From Candidatus Gastranaerophilales bacterium (lineage in GTDB: Bacteria; Cyanobacteriota; Vampirovibrionia; Gastranaerophilales; Gastranaerophilaceae): a stretch of DNA of 35,795 nucleotides. The stretch lies in contig CANRHZ010000018.1 of assembly GCA_947630535.1 (NCBI GenBank), positions 1-35,795 of the forward strand, read 5' to 3'. The notes under the pieces were generated by a model that ran no database searches, was not told the origin of the DNA, and saw only the letters and a program-made list of their open reading frames with translations. Numbering within the stretch: position 1 is the stretch's first letter; each line of letters opens with the position of its first letter. Both the position numbers and the translations under genes were made by a program. This document shows positions 1 through 8,165 of this stretch, piece after piece.

Positions 1-6
1 CCCCCC
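1..6 (+). repeat. Poly-C tract truncated by the window edge
   Basis: At least six C residues directly precede AAGGGATT of the prepilin leader. The same junction follows the ten-C run of the complete paralogue at 34681-34690. The true length cannot be seen because the sequence starts inside it. Confidence 0.7.
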
Positions 7-948
7 AAGGGATTAGGCGGATTTACTTTAGCTGAAGTATTGATAACACTAACGATAATAGGTATCGTTGCAGCGATTACGTTGCCTTCATTATTAGTTA
101 ATGTCAATGACAAAGCTTGGAATGCTCAGCGTAAGGCACTATATGCAAGAATGAGCCAAGCAATAGGGGAGATGGATAGTGTTGCAGGGTACGGGACAAA
201 TGACGGTGAGATAACGGATATGACCGATACAACTTTAAAATCAAGTGCAGCTGAATCGTTCATTATAGATGGGTTATCAAAAGTTTATAGAATACAAAAT
301 GTATGCAATAAAAATAACCTCACGGCATGCGGACTACCTGATGAAATATTAACAATGCAAGGAAATGCCGTAAAATTTCCAAAGACGCTCTTTACAATGT
401 ATAATTATAATTATATCCAAGTTCCAAATACTGATGTTGCAGCATTTGAAACGGTAAACGGAGAATCTATAGCAGTTTATTATAACCCTTTTTGCGAATC
501 CGATGTCAATACCACTGACCGATACACGGGAAGATATGCATGTGCCAATATGGTATACGATTTAAACGGATTAAAAGGGCCTAATGAAACAGGTAAAGAT
601 ATTGGGTTTATGACTGTTTTTTACAGGACAAACAGTGTTGTTGTGGCACCTAATCCATTCCCGAGTGATGCTTCAACATCAAAATTTTCATCATACAGTG
701 ATGATGGAAATGATGCCGCTTCAGCTTGTATTAAACAGGGCGATAACGCAAGAATTCCCGATAAAGACGAGCTTGCATCAATGTTTTTAAATAAATTAAT
801 TACAGGGCCATATTCTGAATTTTATTGGTCAGGCTCCGTTATTTCCCCCGGGGAAACAGGAGAAACATGGCATGTAAATTTTGCCGTCGGACACAGGTAT
901 ATGAGGCCTCGCTCGGAAGCATACTCGGTCAGATGCGTAAAAAGGTAA
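1..948 (+). CDS. Prepilin-like variable surface protein, 5' end cut by window edge
   Basis: Type IV prepilin/pseudopilin-like protein, probably processed by prepilin peptidase and assembled in or displayed from the envelope. The reading frame is open from base 1 and gives PPKGLGG then FTLAEVLITL, a class III leader cut after Gly with Glu at mature +5, followed by one hydrophobic helix. The true ATG lies outside the window; the first in-frame TTG at 40 would lose the leader and is rejected. After the helix comes NVNDKAWNAQRKALYARMSQ, shared by all three family members here. The C-terminal third (ARIPDKDEL ... YWSGS ... VRCVKR) resembles the DUF1566/Lcl C-terminal, C-type-lectin-like fold; that assignment is by eye. 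Even cysteine spacing suggests disulfides. The window begins inside a run of at least six C. A hairpin terminator follows the stop codon. Confidence 0.85.
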   Translation, partial: PPKGLGGFTLAEVLITLTIIGIVAAITLPSLLVNVNDKAWNAQRKALYARMSQAIGEMDSVAGYGTNDGEITDMTDTTLKSSAAESFIIDGLSKVYRIQNVCNKNNLTACGLPDEILTMQGNAVKFPKTLFTMYNYNYIQVPNTDVAAFETVNGESIAVYYNPFCESDVNTTDRYTGRYACANMVYDLNGLKGPNETGKDIGFMTVFYRTNSVVVAPNPFPSDASTSKFSSYSDDGNDAASACIKQGDNARIPDKDELASMFLNKLITGPYSEFYWSGSVISPGETGETWHVNFAVGHRYMRPRSEAYSVRCVKR

Positions 949-965
949 ATTCAACTCTTATCTAT

Positions 966-1001
966 TCTCGCAATTTATTATTTTAAATTGCGAGATTTTT
1001 T
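966..1001 (+). terminator. Rho-independent terminator of the left prepilin
   Basis: A 10-bp stem CTCGCAATTT/AAATTGCGAG (967-976 and 985-994) is followed by ATTTTTTA. It lies 18 bases after the prepilin stop codon. Confidence 0.85.
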
Positions 1002-1053
1002 ATCTTATAATCTGTTTAAAAAAAAGTGTTTTTTTATAACAAACTTTAACTTT

Positions 1054-1087
1054 AAAAATTCCCTTGAAAATAAAAATCAAGGGAATT
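1054..1087 (-). terminator. Terminator of the 773-aa membrane protein gene
   Basis: An 11-bp stem AATTCCCTTGA/TCAAGGGAATT (1057-1067 and 1077-1087) is followed on the - strand by a T run. T-rich sequence also lies on the + side, so it may work in both directions. Confidence 0.75.
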
Positions 1088-1098
1088 ATTTTATATTT

Positions 1099-3420
1099 TT
1101 ACATTACCATCTCAAGGCTCATATCGTAAGGGGAAGATTTTACCATTAATTTTTTCCCTGCGGTTTTTACAATATAGAGCGAATCGGTTTCATTCTCCTG
1201 AGCAAGCTGAGATTCAATATCCGTTTCTTTAACATCCATATCCCCGAAATTATACAAAACGAAAATATCATCTTGAATATACCCTACAAGAGATGTTTCA
1301 CCCTCGAATTTTGCAAGGTATAAGCCCCTTGTTTCGGTTAATTTTGAAGAAGAAACAATGGTTGCAACATCATCATTTTGCTCCAAAGTTTCATCAAGAG
1401 GAGCATTTGATGAGGAGTTTTGAGCATTTTCGTATGATGCGACATAAATGCTTTCGGAATTATAGTAGTTTTGAGGTTGAATAGGAGTATAAAGCTCTTT
1501 AATGACAACATCATCAGGAGTTTTTTCGTTAATTTCAACTTCATTTTCGTTAGATATTGAATCTGAAATGCTATCCATATAGGCATTAAACGCTTGAACT
1601 TTTTGCGCTTCTTCGGGTGTAAGTTCAGGAATTTTTTCAACAACCTGAGGAGTGATTGGCTCTTCTTCTTCCATAGGAACAGAAGGATTGTCAGAAACAG
1701 GGTTTGAAACAGTTTGCGTTTGAGCAAGATTTTCTTCAAGACCGGCTTCAATTTCATCCGATTTATCTTTTGCCTTTTTATTGAAGTAAGCTTTAATATC
1801 CGTATTTTGACCCATCAGGTTGCCTTCCGATAAAACTTGTTCTGCAAGCTTTTTAGCACCCGCACGTTTTGTAACGACGTAGAGAGAAAGCAAAACTATA
1901 AACGAACCTAACAGGTAAATAACGCTTGAATTTCCGCCTGTAGCAGGCTTTGTTTCTTCTTGTTGTTTGGTATCTTCCTGTTTTTTATTTATTGTATCCG
2001 CATTATTTTCATCAACCATAGTCGAAGTTGTTCCAAATTCTACTTCAACGGGCTTATCGGTTACAAGTTCTTTTTCATATTTTTTTGCTTCCTGTTTTTG
2101 CTTTTCACGGTTTGACAAACTTTCGGATTTTACGGGGGAATTTTTCTCACTTTTAGCTATTATATTTTCATTTTGTACTTCTTTTGACTCAAATGTTTTA
2201 GTTTCAACAACTTTAGGCTCTATAGCTTGTTTTTGTTCTTTCTGTTTTATGGTTAGTGCCTGTTTTTGAGGTTGAACTTCTTTTATTTCTTTAGGTTGAG
2301 TTTTTATACCGTTTGTTGTTACGGTTTTATTTTGTTGAAAAGGTTTTGAAGCTAAAAGGGGTTTAGATTGCTCTATATGCCTTATTTGCTTAGCAGGTTG
2401 CACCTTTTGAACGGGTTTTGTAGTTACAGTCGGCTTTTGTGCTATGACGGGTTTAGTTTGTTGAACGGGTTTTGTGACCGCTACAGGTTTTGATGCTACA
2501 ACGGGTTTTGCAGTTACTGTGGGTTTTTGTGCCATGACAGGTTTTTGTGTTGCAGCGGGTTTTGATGCGACAAGCGGTTTAGTTTGTTTGGCCTGTTTTG
2601 TCACATTTGGTTGAACGGTTTTAGAAGTCGTTTTTACACTTTGATTTTGATTTTTATTTAGAGAAGGTGTAACTTTTATTTGTGACTTTGATTTTGTATC
2701 GGATGAAGCAATGACATTAGTTTTAGCCTTTGGCTGCGTCGTTGTTTTAGTCTGCTTTTTAGCTTGTGCCTGTGCCTGATTTTGTTTATTTGTATATTCT
2801 TCAAAAGATTTTGTATTTGTTATAGGGGTTTTTGGTTTTTGCGCTATAACTTCTTGTTTTTTCTGTACTGTAGGTTTAGCCTGATTTTTCGTATTTGAAG
2901 CAATTGCGGTTTGTTTTCTGAATTGTGCAAGAGGAGTTGGGATATCATTATCCGCAAGCCTTTGAGCATATCTTTCAAACGCATTATCAAGTCTTGCAAG
3001 CCTTAAAGGGTCAAGACGGGGTGAAATTGAAGTATCAAGTGTTTTTAGAGAGGTTGATAAATTTACGGGTCTATCCGTTATAATTGCAACCTTTGTATAC
3101 CCGTTTTGCAAGTCTTGCCCCGCATAAGGGTACGATTTAACAAGTATGTTTTTAATTGCGCCTTTTGGGGGCACAGAGGTTATTGAATGGTTGGTTTCAG
3201 GCAAAAGAAAATAATAAATCGTATCCGATTTTTTAATTATTTTAACGGGTTCATTGTATATTTTTTTTGTATAAAGCTCGATATCATAGCTATTATCGCT
3301 AAGCTCATTTACCTCAAGCTTTAAAAGACTGTTTTTATAATCACTGTCTGCCGCATTCAGGCTTTGTGTTCCGAATAAAAACACAAAAAATGCGAGAAAT
3401 ACCGCAAAGAATTTATTCAT
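1099..3420 (-). CDS. Secreted/membrane protein with Lys-Pro-Gln-Thr-rich repeats
   Basis: Function not recognised. The start chosen is the ATG at 3420, which begins a good signal peptide (MNKFFAVFLAFFVFLFG, mature end near NAADSD) and has GAGG upstream; an in-frame TTG at 3450 is less likely. Roughly residues 30-140 look like a beta-rich envelope domain that might be AMIN-like (low confidence). Residues about 160-470 are low-complexity and rich in K, P, Q, T and V, with many irregular copies of a six-to-eight residue unit centred on a KP pair (such as VASKPV or VAQKPT). A hydrophobic helix (VIYLLGSFIVLLSLYVV) follows near residue 500, then an acidic linker and a small C-terminal domain of about 75 residues. 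The Pro/Lys region would suit spanning or binding peptidoglycan, but that is inference. It is divergent from era across a 60-base gap. Confidence 0.8.
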   Translation of the reverse strand: MNKFFAVFLAFFVFLFGTQSLNAADSDYKNSLLKLEVNELSDNSYDIELYTKKIYNEPVKIIKKSDTIYYFLLPETNHSITSVPPKGAIKNILVKSYPYAGQDLQNGYTKVAIITDRPVNLSTSLKTLDTSISPRLDPLRLARLDNAFERYAQRLADNDIPTPLAQFRKQTAIASNTKNQAKPTVQKKQEVIAQKPKTPITNTKSFEEYTNKQNQAQAQAKKQTKTTTQPKAKTNVIASSDTKSKSQIKVTPSLNKNQNQSVKTTSKTVQPNVTKQAKQTKPLVASKPAATQKPVMAQKPTVTAKPVVASKPVAVTKPVQQTKPVIAQKPTVTTKPVQKVQPAKQIRHIEQSKPLLASKPFQQNKTVTTNGIKTQPKEIKEVQPQKQALTIKQKEQKQAIEPKVVETKTFESKEVQNENIIAKSEKNSPVKSESLSNREKQKQEAKKYEKELVTDKPVEVEFGTTSTMVDENNADTINKKQEDTKQQEETKPATGGNSSVIYLLGSFIVLLSLYVVTKRAGAKKLAEQVLSEGNLMGQNTDIKAYFNKKAKDKSDEIEAGLEENLAQTQTVSNPVSDNPSVPMEEEEPITPQVVEKIPELTPEEAQKVQAFNAYMDSISDSISNENEVEINEKTPDDVVIKELYTPIQPQNYYNSESIYVASYENAQNSSSNAPLDETLEQNDDVATIVSSSKLTETRGLYLAKFEGETSLVGYIQDDIFVLYNFGDMDVKETDIESQLAQENETDSLYIVKTAGKKLMVKSSPYDMSLEMVM

Positions 3421-3468
3421 CCTTAAAATTACCTCTTTTTTATTCCCCAAAAAATTTGGATTTCATAG

Positions 3469-3481
3469 TACAATTATACTA
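3469..3481 (+). promoter_or_regulatory. Possible leaderless promoter of era
   Basis: TACAAT (3469-3474) ends six bases before the era ATG, so transcription would begin at or very near the A of ATG. No Shine-Dalgarno sequence precedes the ATG, which fits leaderless translation. No convincing -35 was found. Confidence 0.35.
3473..3478 (-). promoter_or_regulatory. -10 box for the 773-aa gene
   Basis: On the - strand this reads TATAAT, a perfect -10 element, placing transcription start near 3466, about 45 bases before the ATG. No good -35 hexamer is visible. It overlaps the rightward era start region. Confidence 0.5.
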
Positions 3482-4410
3482 TGAATAAACAAAAAATCAC
3501 GGATGTAAATAATGTAACAAGTTATAAAACAGGATTAGTTACCGTCATTGCAAGGCCAAATGTCGGAAAATCAACGCTTGTAAATAAAATAACGGGGCAA
3601 AAAATTGCCATCACAACAAATACTGCCCAAACCACAAGAAAACAAATAAAGGGAATTTATACGGATAGTGAAGCGCAAATTGTCTTTATTGATACTCCGG
3701 GTGTCCATAAACCTAAAAATAAGCTTGGCGAATACTTAGAAAGTCAATCAAAAGATGCCATTGATGACGTTGATTTAATTCTTTTTTTGGCAGATATTAA
3801 TTCCTCTATGGGAAAAGGGGATTTGTGGATTGTACAAAACCTTTTATCTAAGGCTAAATGCCCGATAATTATTGTTTTAAATAAAATTGATACAATAAAA
3901 GATAAAAATAAAGCCGAATTAAATCTTTTAAGTTATAAGACATCTTTTGAAAAGAATTTGCCCACAGTTAAAGTTTCAGCTAAGACGGGGAAAAATATTG
4001 ATAAATTAATTCAAAAAATAAAAGAATTTATCCCCGAAGGCCACCCCCTGTATGACAGTGATACCGTTACCGACCAAAATATGAGAATGATATCATCTGA
4101 AATTATAAGAGAAAAGATAATTTTAAACACAAAAGATGAAATCCCCCATTCGGTTGCAGTTTTGATTGATGAGTACAAAAGTGAAGGAAATATTGATAAA
4201 ATAAAGGCAACAATTTTTGTATCGCAAGAAAGCCAAAAAGGTATTATAATAGGTAAATCAGGTTCCATGCTAAAAAAAATCGGAACCGAAGCAAGAGCCG
4301 AAATTGAAGATATGACGGAAACAAAGGTTTATTTGGAACTTTTTGTAAAAGTTAAAAAGAACTGGCAAAAGGATAAAAGTGCGCTAAAAATGCTGGGGTA
4401 TGAAGAATGA
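3481..4410 (+). CDS. era: GTPase Era
   Basis: Era binds the 3' end of 16S rRNA and helps 30S ribosome assembly. G-domain motifs are visible in order: P-loop ARPNVGKST near residues 25-33, switch I segment TAQTTRKQI, DTPG, NKID and the SAKTG G5 motif. The C-terminal KH domain has IIIGKSGSMLKKIG and ends KNWQKDKSALKMLGYEE, the usual Era tail. Length (309 aa) is typical. The first P-loop residue is Ala where Era normally has Gly (codon GCA); the remaining G motifs are standard. It is the first gene of a tight operon, overlapping the next small ORF by ATGA and leading to prmC. Confidence 0.96.
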   Translation: MNKQKITDVNNVTSYKTGLVTVIARPNVGKSTLVNKITGQKIAITTNTAQTTRKQIKGIYTDSEAQIVFIDTPGVHKPKNKLGEYLESQSKDAIDDVDLILFLADINSSMGKGDLWIVQNLLSKAKCPIIIVLNKIDTIKDKNKAELNLLSYKTSFEKNLPTVKVSAKTGKNIDKLIQKIKEFIPEGHPLYDSDTVTDQNMRMISSEIIREKIILNTKDEIPHSVAVLIDEYKSEGNIDKIKATIFVSQESQKGIIIGKSGSMLKKIGTEARAEIEDMTETKVYLELFVKVKKNWQKDKSALKMLGYEE

Positions 4411-4568
4411 AAAAAGTAATTGATATAAACGAAAAAAAATTTATACGGGATATGGAAAATAAATTTTCTAAAAAAATAGAAAATGCCCCCGTGACAAATT
4501 CCATTCAGGATAAATTTCAATTATTCAGACAAATAAAAGGTAAAATAAGCCCGAAGGATTTATTATAA
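4407..4568 (+). CDS. Small 53-aa hypothetical protein in the era operon
   Basis: A short open frame starts at an ATG overlapping the era stop (ATGA) and runs 53 codons to TAA: it begins MKKVIDINEKKFIRD and ends GKISPKDLL. It is rich in Lys, Ile and Asp, with no signal peptide or membrane segment. The stop-start overlap with era, and the absence of any other use for the 160-base interval before the next gene, argue that it is translated by coupling. Function not recognised; the composition suits a small soluble helical protein. Confidence 0.6.
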   Translation: MKKVIDINEKKFIRDMENKFSKKIENAPVTNSIQDKFQLFRQIKGKISPKDLL

Positions 4569-4571
4569 AAA

Positions 4572-5066
4572 GTGTTTCAGATAAAAAACGTCATTTTTCA
4601 ATCTCTCACCCCAAGGCAAAAAAGTGCGCTTTTTAGCTATTTAAAATCTTTTGTAAAAAAACATTCAAACCTTACAAAAGAAGAAATTAAAAACAAATTT
4701 ATAGAAGATGAAACTTACTATTTTGAAATCAATAACCCCCACTTTGAATTTTTAATTGAAGCCTTTGAAAATGATGAATTTTTAAGGGATATAGACAAAT
4801 ATACAGAGTATCTGCTTTTTGAAATCAAAGAGAAAGAAAAATTAGCGCCCCTGATTGAAAAACAAAAACAGATGGAAAAAGAAAAAAGAAAAAGAATAAG
4901 GGACTATAAATTAAGCAAATTAAAACCCACAAAAAAGCAGCTTTATTACTATGAAAAAATCTCAAAAGCCCACAATGTAAAAATGCACGATACAAAAGAT
5001 GCTACAAGGCTTGATTTAAGAAATTGGATTATGGAGTTAATAGAAGATAAAAACGAAGATGAATAA
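4572..5066 (+). CDS. Hypothetical charged helical protein, 164 aa
   Basis: No family recognised. The start is GTG at 4572, three bases after the preceding small ORF; AAGGA lies about 13 bases upstream. The protein is highly charged and predicted helical: a first half with TPRQKSALFSYLKSFVKK, then a Lys/Glu-rich coiled-coil-like stretch near residues 85-115, then a C-terminal segment (KPTKKQLYYYEKISKAHN ... RLDLRNWIMELIED) that looks like a small helical domain. No signal peptide or membrane helix. It overlaps the prmC start by eight bases, so it belongs to the era-prmC operon; a link to ribosome or translation biology would be guilt by association only. Confidence 0.75.
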   Translation: MFQIKNVIFQSLTPRQKSALFSYLKSFVKKHSNLTKEEIKNKFIEDETYYFEINNPHFEFLIEAFENDEFLRDIDKYTEYLLFEIKEKEKLAPLIEKQKQMEKEKRKRIRDYKLSKLKPTKKQLYYYEKISKAHNVKMHDTKDATRLDLRNWIMELIEDKNEDE

Positions 5067-5895
5067 AAAAAATATTACGGATTATCTTATCCTTGGCGGA
5101 ATTGAGCCAAACGAAGCAAAGGCGGAATGCGACCTTATTCTTGAATACACTTTTTTAAAAACAAAAGAAGAACTTATTTTTACAAACGATTTTGATGAAA
5201 AAAAAATTTTACCCATCCTGAAAGAAAGAGTTGAAACCGGGCGCCCAATTCAATATATCCTAAAATTTGCCCCCTTTATGGGAGAAAAATTTAAAATAGA
5301 TGAAAATGTTTTAATTCCAAGGGATGAAACGGAACTTGTTGTAAAAAAAGCTCAAACCCTTTTATTTGATGGGGCAAAAGTCCTTGATATAGGGGCAGGC
5401 TCCGGAATAATTTCCTGTATGATAGGAAAGTATGCCAACAATAACGGGATAAATGTTCAAATTCTTGGAACCGATATTTCTCTTTATGCGCTTGAAATAT
5501 CAATAGATAATATGAAACGGTTTAACCTTCAAGGAACTGTTATGTTTAGAAAATCCGACGTTTTTTCAAACATAAAAGAAAATGAAAAGTTCGATATCAT
5601 AGTTTCAAACCCTCCCTATATTCCAAAATCTTATAAAGAAAGTATTCAAAAAGAAGTTTTGTTTGAACCCGATATAGCGCTTTATACCGAGGATAAAGAC
5701 GGAATTTACTTTTATCAAAAAATAATAAAAGATGCAAAAAAATATTTAAATAAAGGGGGGTATCTCCTTTTTGAACTTATGGAAGGACAGTTTGATAAGG
5801 TTTTCAACCTTTTTGTTGATAACGGTTTTGTTGAAATTGAAGGTATAGAGGACTTATCCAAAATAAAAAGGGTAATTTGCGCTAAATTTATTTAA
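5059..5895 (+). CDS. prmC: Release factor glutamine methyltransferase PrmC (HemK)
   Basis: PrmC transfers a methyl group from S-adenosylmethionine to the GGQ glutamine of release factors RF1/RF2. Visible features: a small N-terminal helical domain, the segment RPIQYILKFAPFMG before the catalytic domain, SAM-binding VLDIGAGSGIISCMIG near residues 108-123, and the diagnostic substrate-binding NPPYIP near residue 187. The tail has the expected GGYLLFELMEGQ. Length (278 aa) is normal. The ATG overlaps the end of the previous gene by eight bases. Its 3' end overlaps the convergent phosphohexomutase by eight bases, with no terminator between them. Confidence 0.95.
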   Translation: MNKKNITDYLILGGIEPNEAKAECDLILEYTFLKTKEELIFTNDFDEKKILPILKERVETGRPIQYILKFAPFMGEKFKIDENVLIPRDETELVVKKAQTLLFDGAKVLDIGAGSGIISCMIGKYANNNGINVQILGTDISLYALEISIDNMKRFNLQGTVMFRKSDVFSNIKENEKFDIIVSNPPYIPKSYKESIQKEVLFEPDIALYTEDKDGIYFYQKIIKDAKKYLNKGGYLLFELMEGQFDKVFNLFVDNGFVEIEGIEDLSKIKRVICAKFI

Positions 5896-7258
5896 GAATA
5901 TATACATACCCCTCTATAAAATCTTTTATACTTTGAATTTCAGACTTTGAATTTGATTCAATATAAAACCTTAAAAGGGGCTCCGTTCCCGATTTTCTGA
6001 TTAAAATTTTAGAGTATCCGTCCTCAAGGTAAAGTTTTATCCCGTCTATTTTTACTTTATTTGTTATTTTTTGATTTATAAAGGATTCTTCTCTATCAAT
6101 TCTATCTATTATTTCATCCATTTTTTCTTTTGAATTTAGTTCAATATCTACTCTATCTTGAAAGAATTCAACCCCCGCAAATTCAATTATCTCTTTTTGC
6201 AATTCAACAAGAGTTTTATTTGTGGAAGATAGCATTTCCATAATCAAAAGGTTTGCATAAATTCCGTCTTTTTCGCTTATATGTTCGCCTGTGGATAGTC
6301 CGCCCGAATCTTCGCCCCCGATAATAGTCTTATTCATGCGCATTGCTTGCCCTATCCACTTAAAGCCGACAGGGGTTTGTATAATTTCTATGTTGAGTTT
6401 TTTTGCAACAATGTCTACAATTTCGCTAACTCCGACCGTTTTAACCACAACACCTTCCCTGCCCTTTTCTTTTAAATATTTTAAGAGCATGGCTAAAACT
6501 AAATTTGGGGACACGTAATTTCCTGATTCATCTATAACGCCGTATCTGTCTGCATCTCCGTCATTTGCAAGAGTAATATACCCTTCTTTTGTATTTTTCA
6601 TAAATTCTTTTTTGGGCTCGGGCAAAAATCCGCCAAAATCGGGGTCGTATTTGTTATTATAAATTTCAAACTCTATTCCTTTTGATTTTAACAAAGTATC
6701 AAAATATCTGACAGAAGAACTGAAAAGCCCGTCATAGATTATTTTTTTGGGGTTATTTTTAATAACTTCAAAATCTATAATTTTATTTATATGAAGAAAA
6801 TAATCAAAAGAAAAATCTTTTTTTAAGATTGTTCCTTCCTTTTTTTCCAAAGTAAATGTTTTATTTTCGATTATATTTTCTATCTCCGTTGTAATATCGG
6901 TTGTTGCGGGGCCGCCATAGTTTGGTATAAATTTAATTCCAAGGTATGCGCTTGGGTTATGGGATGCGGTGAACATTATTGCACCTGAAGAATTTTTTAT
7001 GGTTTTTGATGCATAAGCAATAACGGGCGTTGGAACTACTCTGTTTGATAAAAGCACATCAAACCCGAAAGATGATAATATCTCGGCTGACATTTTTGCA
7101 TAGTAGTCGGCTTTTCTTCTCGGGTCATAGCCGATTATAACCGTTCCCGTTTTTAAATATTCTCCTATTCCAAGAACAATTTTCCTTACAACATCGTCAT
7201 TAAAATCTTTTCCTATAATTCCTCTGTATCCGTCCGTACCAAATTTAATTTTATTCAT
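5888..7258 (-). CDS. Phosphoglucomutase/phosphomannomutase family protein
   Basis: An alpha-D-phosphohexomutase that interconverts hexose 1- and 6-phosphates for sugar-nucleotide and glycan synthesis. Motifs in order: FGTDGYRGIIG at the N-terminus, phosphoserine loop TASHNP near residue 100, metal-binding DGDADR near 235, sugar-specificity loop GGEDSGG near 315, and C-terminal phosphate-binding RKSGTEPLLRFYIE. The GEDSGG form points to glucose/mannose phosphate rather than GlmM-type glucosamine phosphate, but substrate cannot be fixed from sequence. The ATG at 7258 has AGGA six bases upstream. It is divergent from pheA across 31 bases. Confidence 0.9.
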   Translation of the reverse strand: MNKIKFGTDGYRGIIGKDFNDDVVRKIVLGIGEYLKTGTVIIGYDPRRKADYYAKMSAEILSSFGFDVLLSNRVVPTPVIAYASKTIKNSSGAIMFTASHNPSAYLGIKFIPNYGGPATTDITTEIENIIENKTFTLEKKEGTILKKDFSFDYFLHINKIIDFEVIKNNPKKIIYDGLFSSSVRYFDTLLKSKGIEFEIYNNKYDPDFGGFLPEPKKEFMKNTKEGYITLANDGDADRYGVIDESGNYVSPNLVLAMLLKYLKEKGREGVVVKTVGVSEIVDIVAKKLNIEIIQTPVGFKWIGQAMRMNKTIIGGEDSGGLSTGEHISEKDGIYANLLIMEMLSSTNKTLVELQKEIIEFAGVEFFQDRVDIELNSKEKMDEIIDRIDREESFINQKITNKVKIDGIKLYLEDGYSKILIRKSGTEPLLRFYIESNSKSEIQSIKDFIEGYVYILK

Positions 7259-7276
7259 TTTTTTTCCTGTTTAATT

Positions 7277-7290
7277 TAAAATAACTTATA
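7277..7290 (+). promoter_or_regulatory. Possible leaderless promoter of pheA
   Basis: TAAAAT (7277-7282) ends seven bases before the pheA ATG, with a weak TTCATT (7254-7259) 17 bases further up. No Shine-Dalgarno sequence precedes the ATG. The geometry matches the trkA promoter in this window. Confidence 0.4.
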
Positions 7291-8129
7291 TGAATAATTA
7301 TATTAAAAAAATATTATATTTAGGACCTGACGGTTCAAATTCTCAGTTTGCCGCCCGATTAATGTGCCAAAAACTCGGGCTAAACACTAACATGACGGGG
7401 GTTTCAACCATTACAAAGGTAATTGAGATGTTGGATAACGATACGGATACAACGGCCGCCATCTTGCCTATTGAAAATTCAATAGAAGGAATAGTCAGGG
7501 AAACCATAGATAACCTTGTATGTGTAAAATCAGACCTTTTTATACAGGCTGAAATGCAAATTCCTATATGTCACTGTCTTATTTCAAAAGGCAAAAAAGA
7601 AGAAATTAAAACCATTGTTTCCATTAATCAAGCCGTAAGTCAGTGTAAAAACTATATAACTAAAAATTTTAATTCAAATATTCAAATCCTTTTATACACA
7701 TCAACCTCAGGCGCTGCGGAATATGTAAAAAATAAAGATAATTCTTATGCCGCAATAGCATCCGAATACTGTGCCAAACTTTACGGACTAAACGTTTTGG
7801 ATAAAGGCATAAATGACACAAACGACAACAAAACAAATTTTATTCTGGTATCAAAAAAAGCCTTTTTATATGAAAATAAAAAAAGAACCCTGATTGCTTT
7901 TACAACCGAAAACAAGCCGGGGGCGCTATTGTCGGTGTTAGAAATATTAAAAAAATATAACCTCAATATGGTATATCTTGAATCAAGGCCCTCAAAAAAA
8001 GTTTTCGGAGAATACATTTTCTATATGGAAGTGGATAAACCAAAAGACGACATAAAAGATGCTCTGGCTGAAATCAAGGAAAAATCAACCTATCAAAAGA
8101 TTTTAGGTTCATACATAATTATAGAATAA
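7290..8129 (+). CDS. pheA: Prephenate dehydratase
   Basis: Converts prephenate to phenylpyruvate in phenylalanine synthesis. The N-terminal catalytic domain opens with YLGPDGSNSQFAA and contains LPIENSIEGIVRETIDNL near residues 65-82 and NKTNFILVSKK near residue 180, where most family members read TRF; the catalytic Thr is kept and Arg is replaced by Asn. The C-terminal ACT domain (residues about 195-279) has NKPGALLSVLEI and ESRPSK, the phenylalanine-binding feedback site. It is a monofunctional dehydratase without a chorismate mutase domain. It stands alone, followed by a strong terminator. Confidence 0.93.
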   Translation: MNNYIKKILYLGPDGSNSQFAARLMCQKLGLNTNMTGVSTITKVIEMLDNDTDTTAAILPIENSIEGIVRETIDNLVCVKSDLFIQAEMQIPICHCLISKGKKEEIKTIVSINQAVSQCKNYITKNFNSNIQILLYTSTSGAAEYVKNKDNSYAAIASEYCAKLYGLNVLDKGINDTNDNKTNFILVSKKAFLYENKKRTLIAFTTENKPGALLSVLEILKKYNLNMVYLESRPSKKVFGEYIFYMEVDKPKDDIKDALAEIKEKSTYQKILGSYIIIE

Positions 8130-8165
8130 TTAAGGAAGCCTATTTTTTAGCTTCCTTAATTTTTG
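8129..8165 (+). terminator. Terminator of pheA
   Basis: An 11-bp perfect stem ATTAAGGAAGC/GCTTCCTTAAT (8129-8139 and 8150-8160) with a 10-base loop, followed by TTTTGTT. It starts inside the pheA stop codon and lies against the end of the convergent gene. Confidence 0.85.

Noticed and set aside
1338-1757. Open frame of about 139 codons inside the 773-aa gene
   Set aside because: It is a shifted reading of the acidic C-terminal half; Lys/Leu-rich nonsense composition and no start signal.
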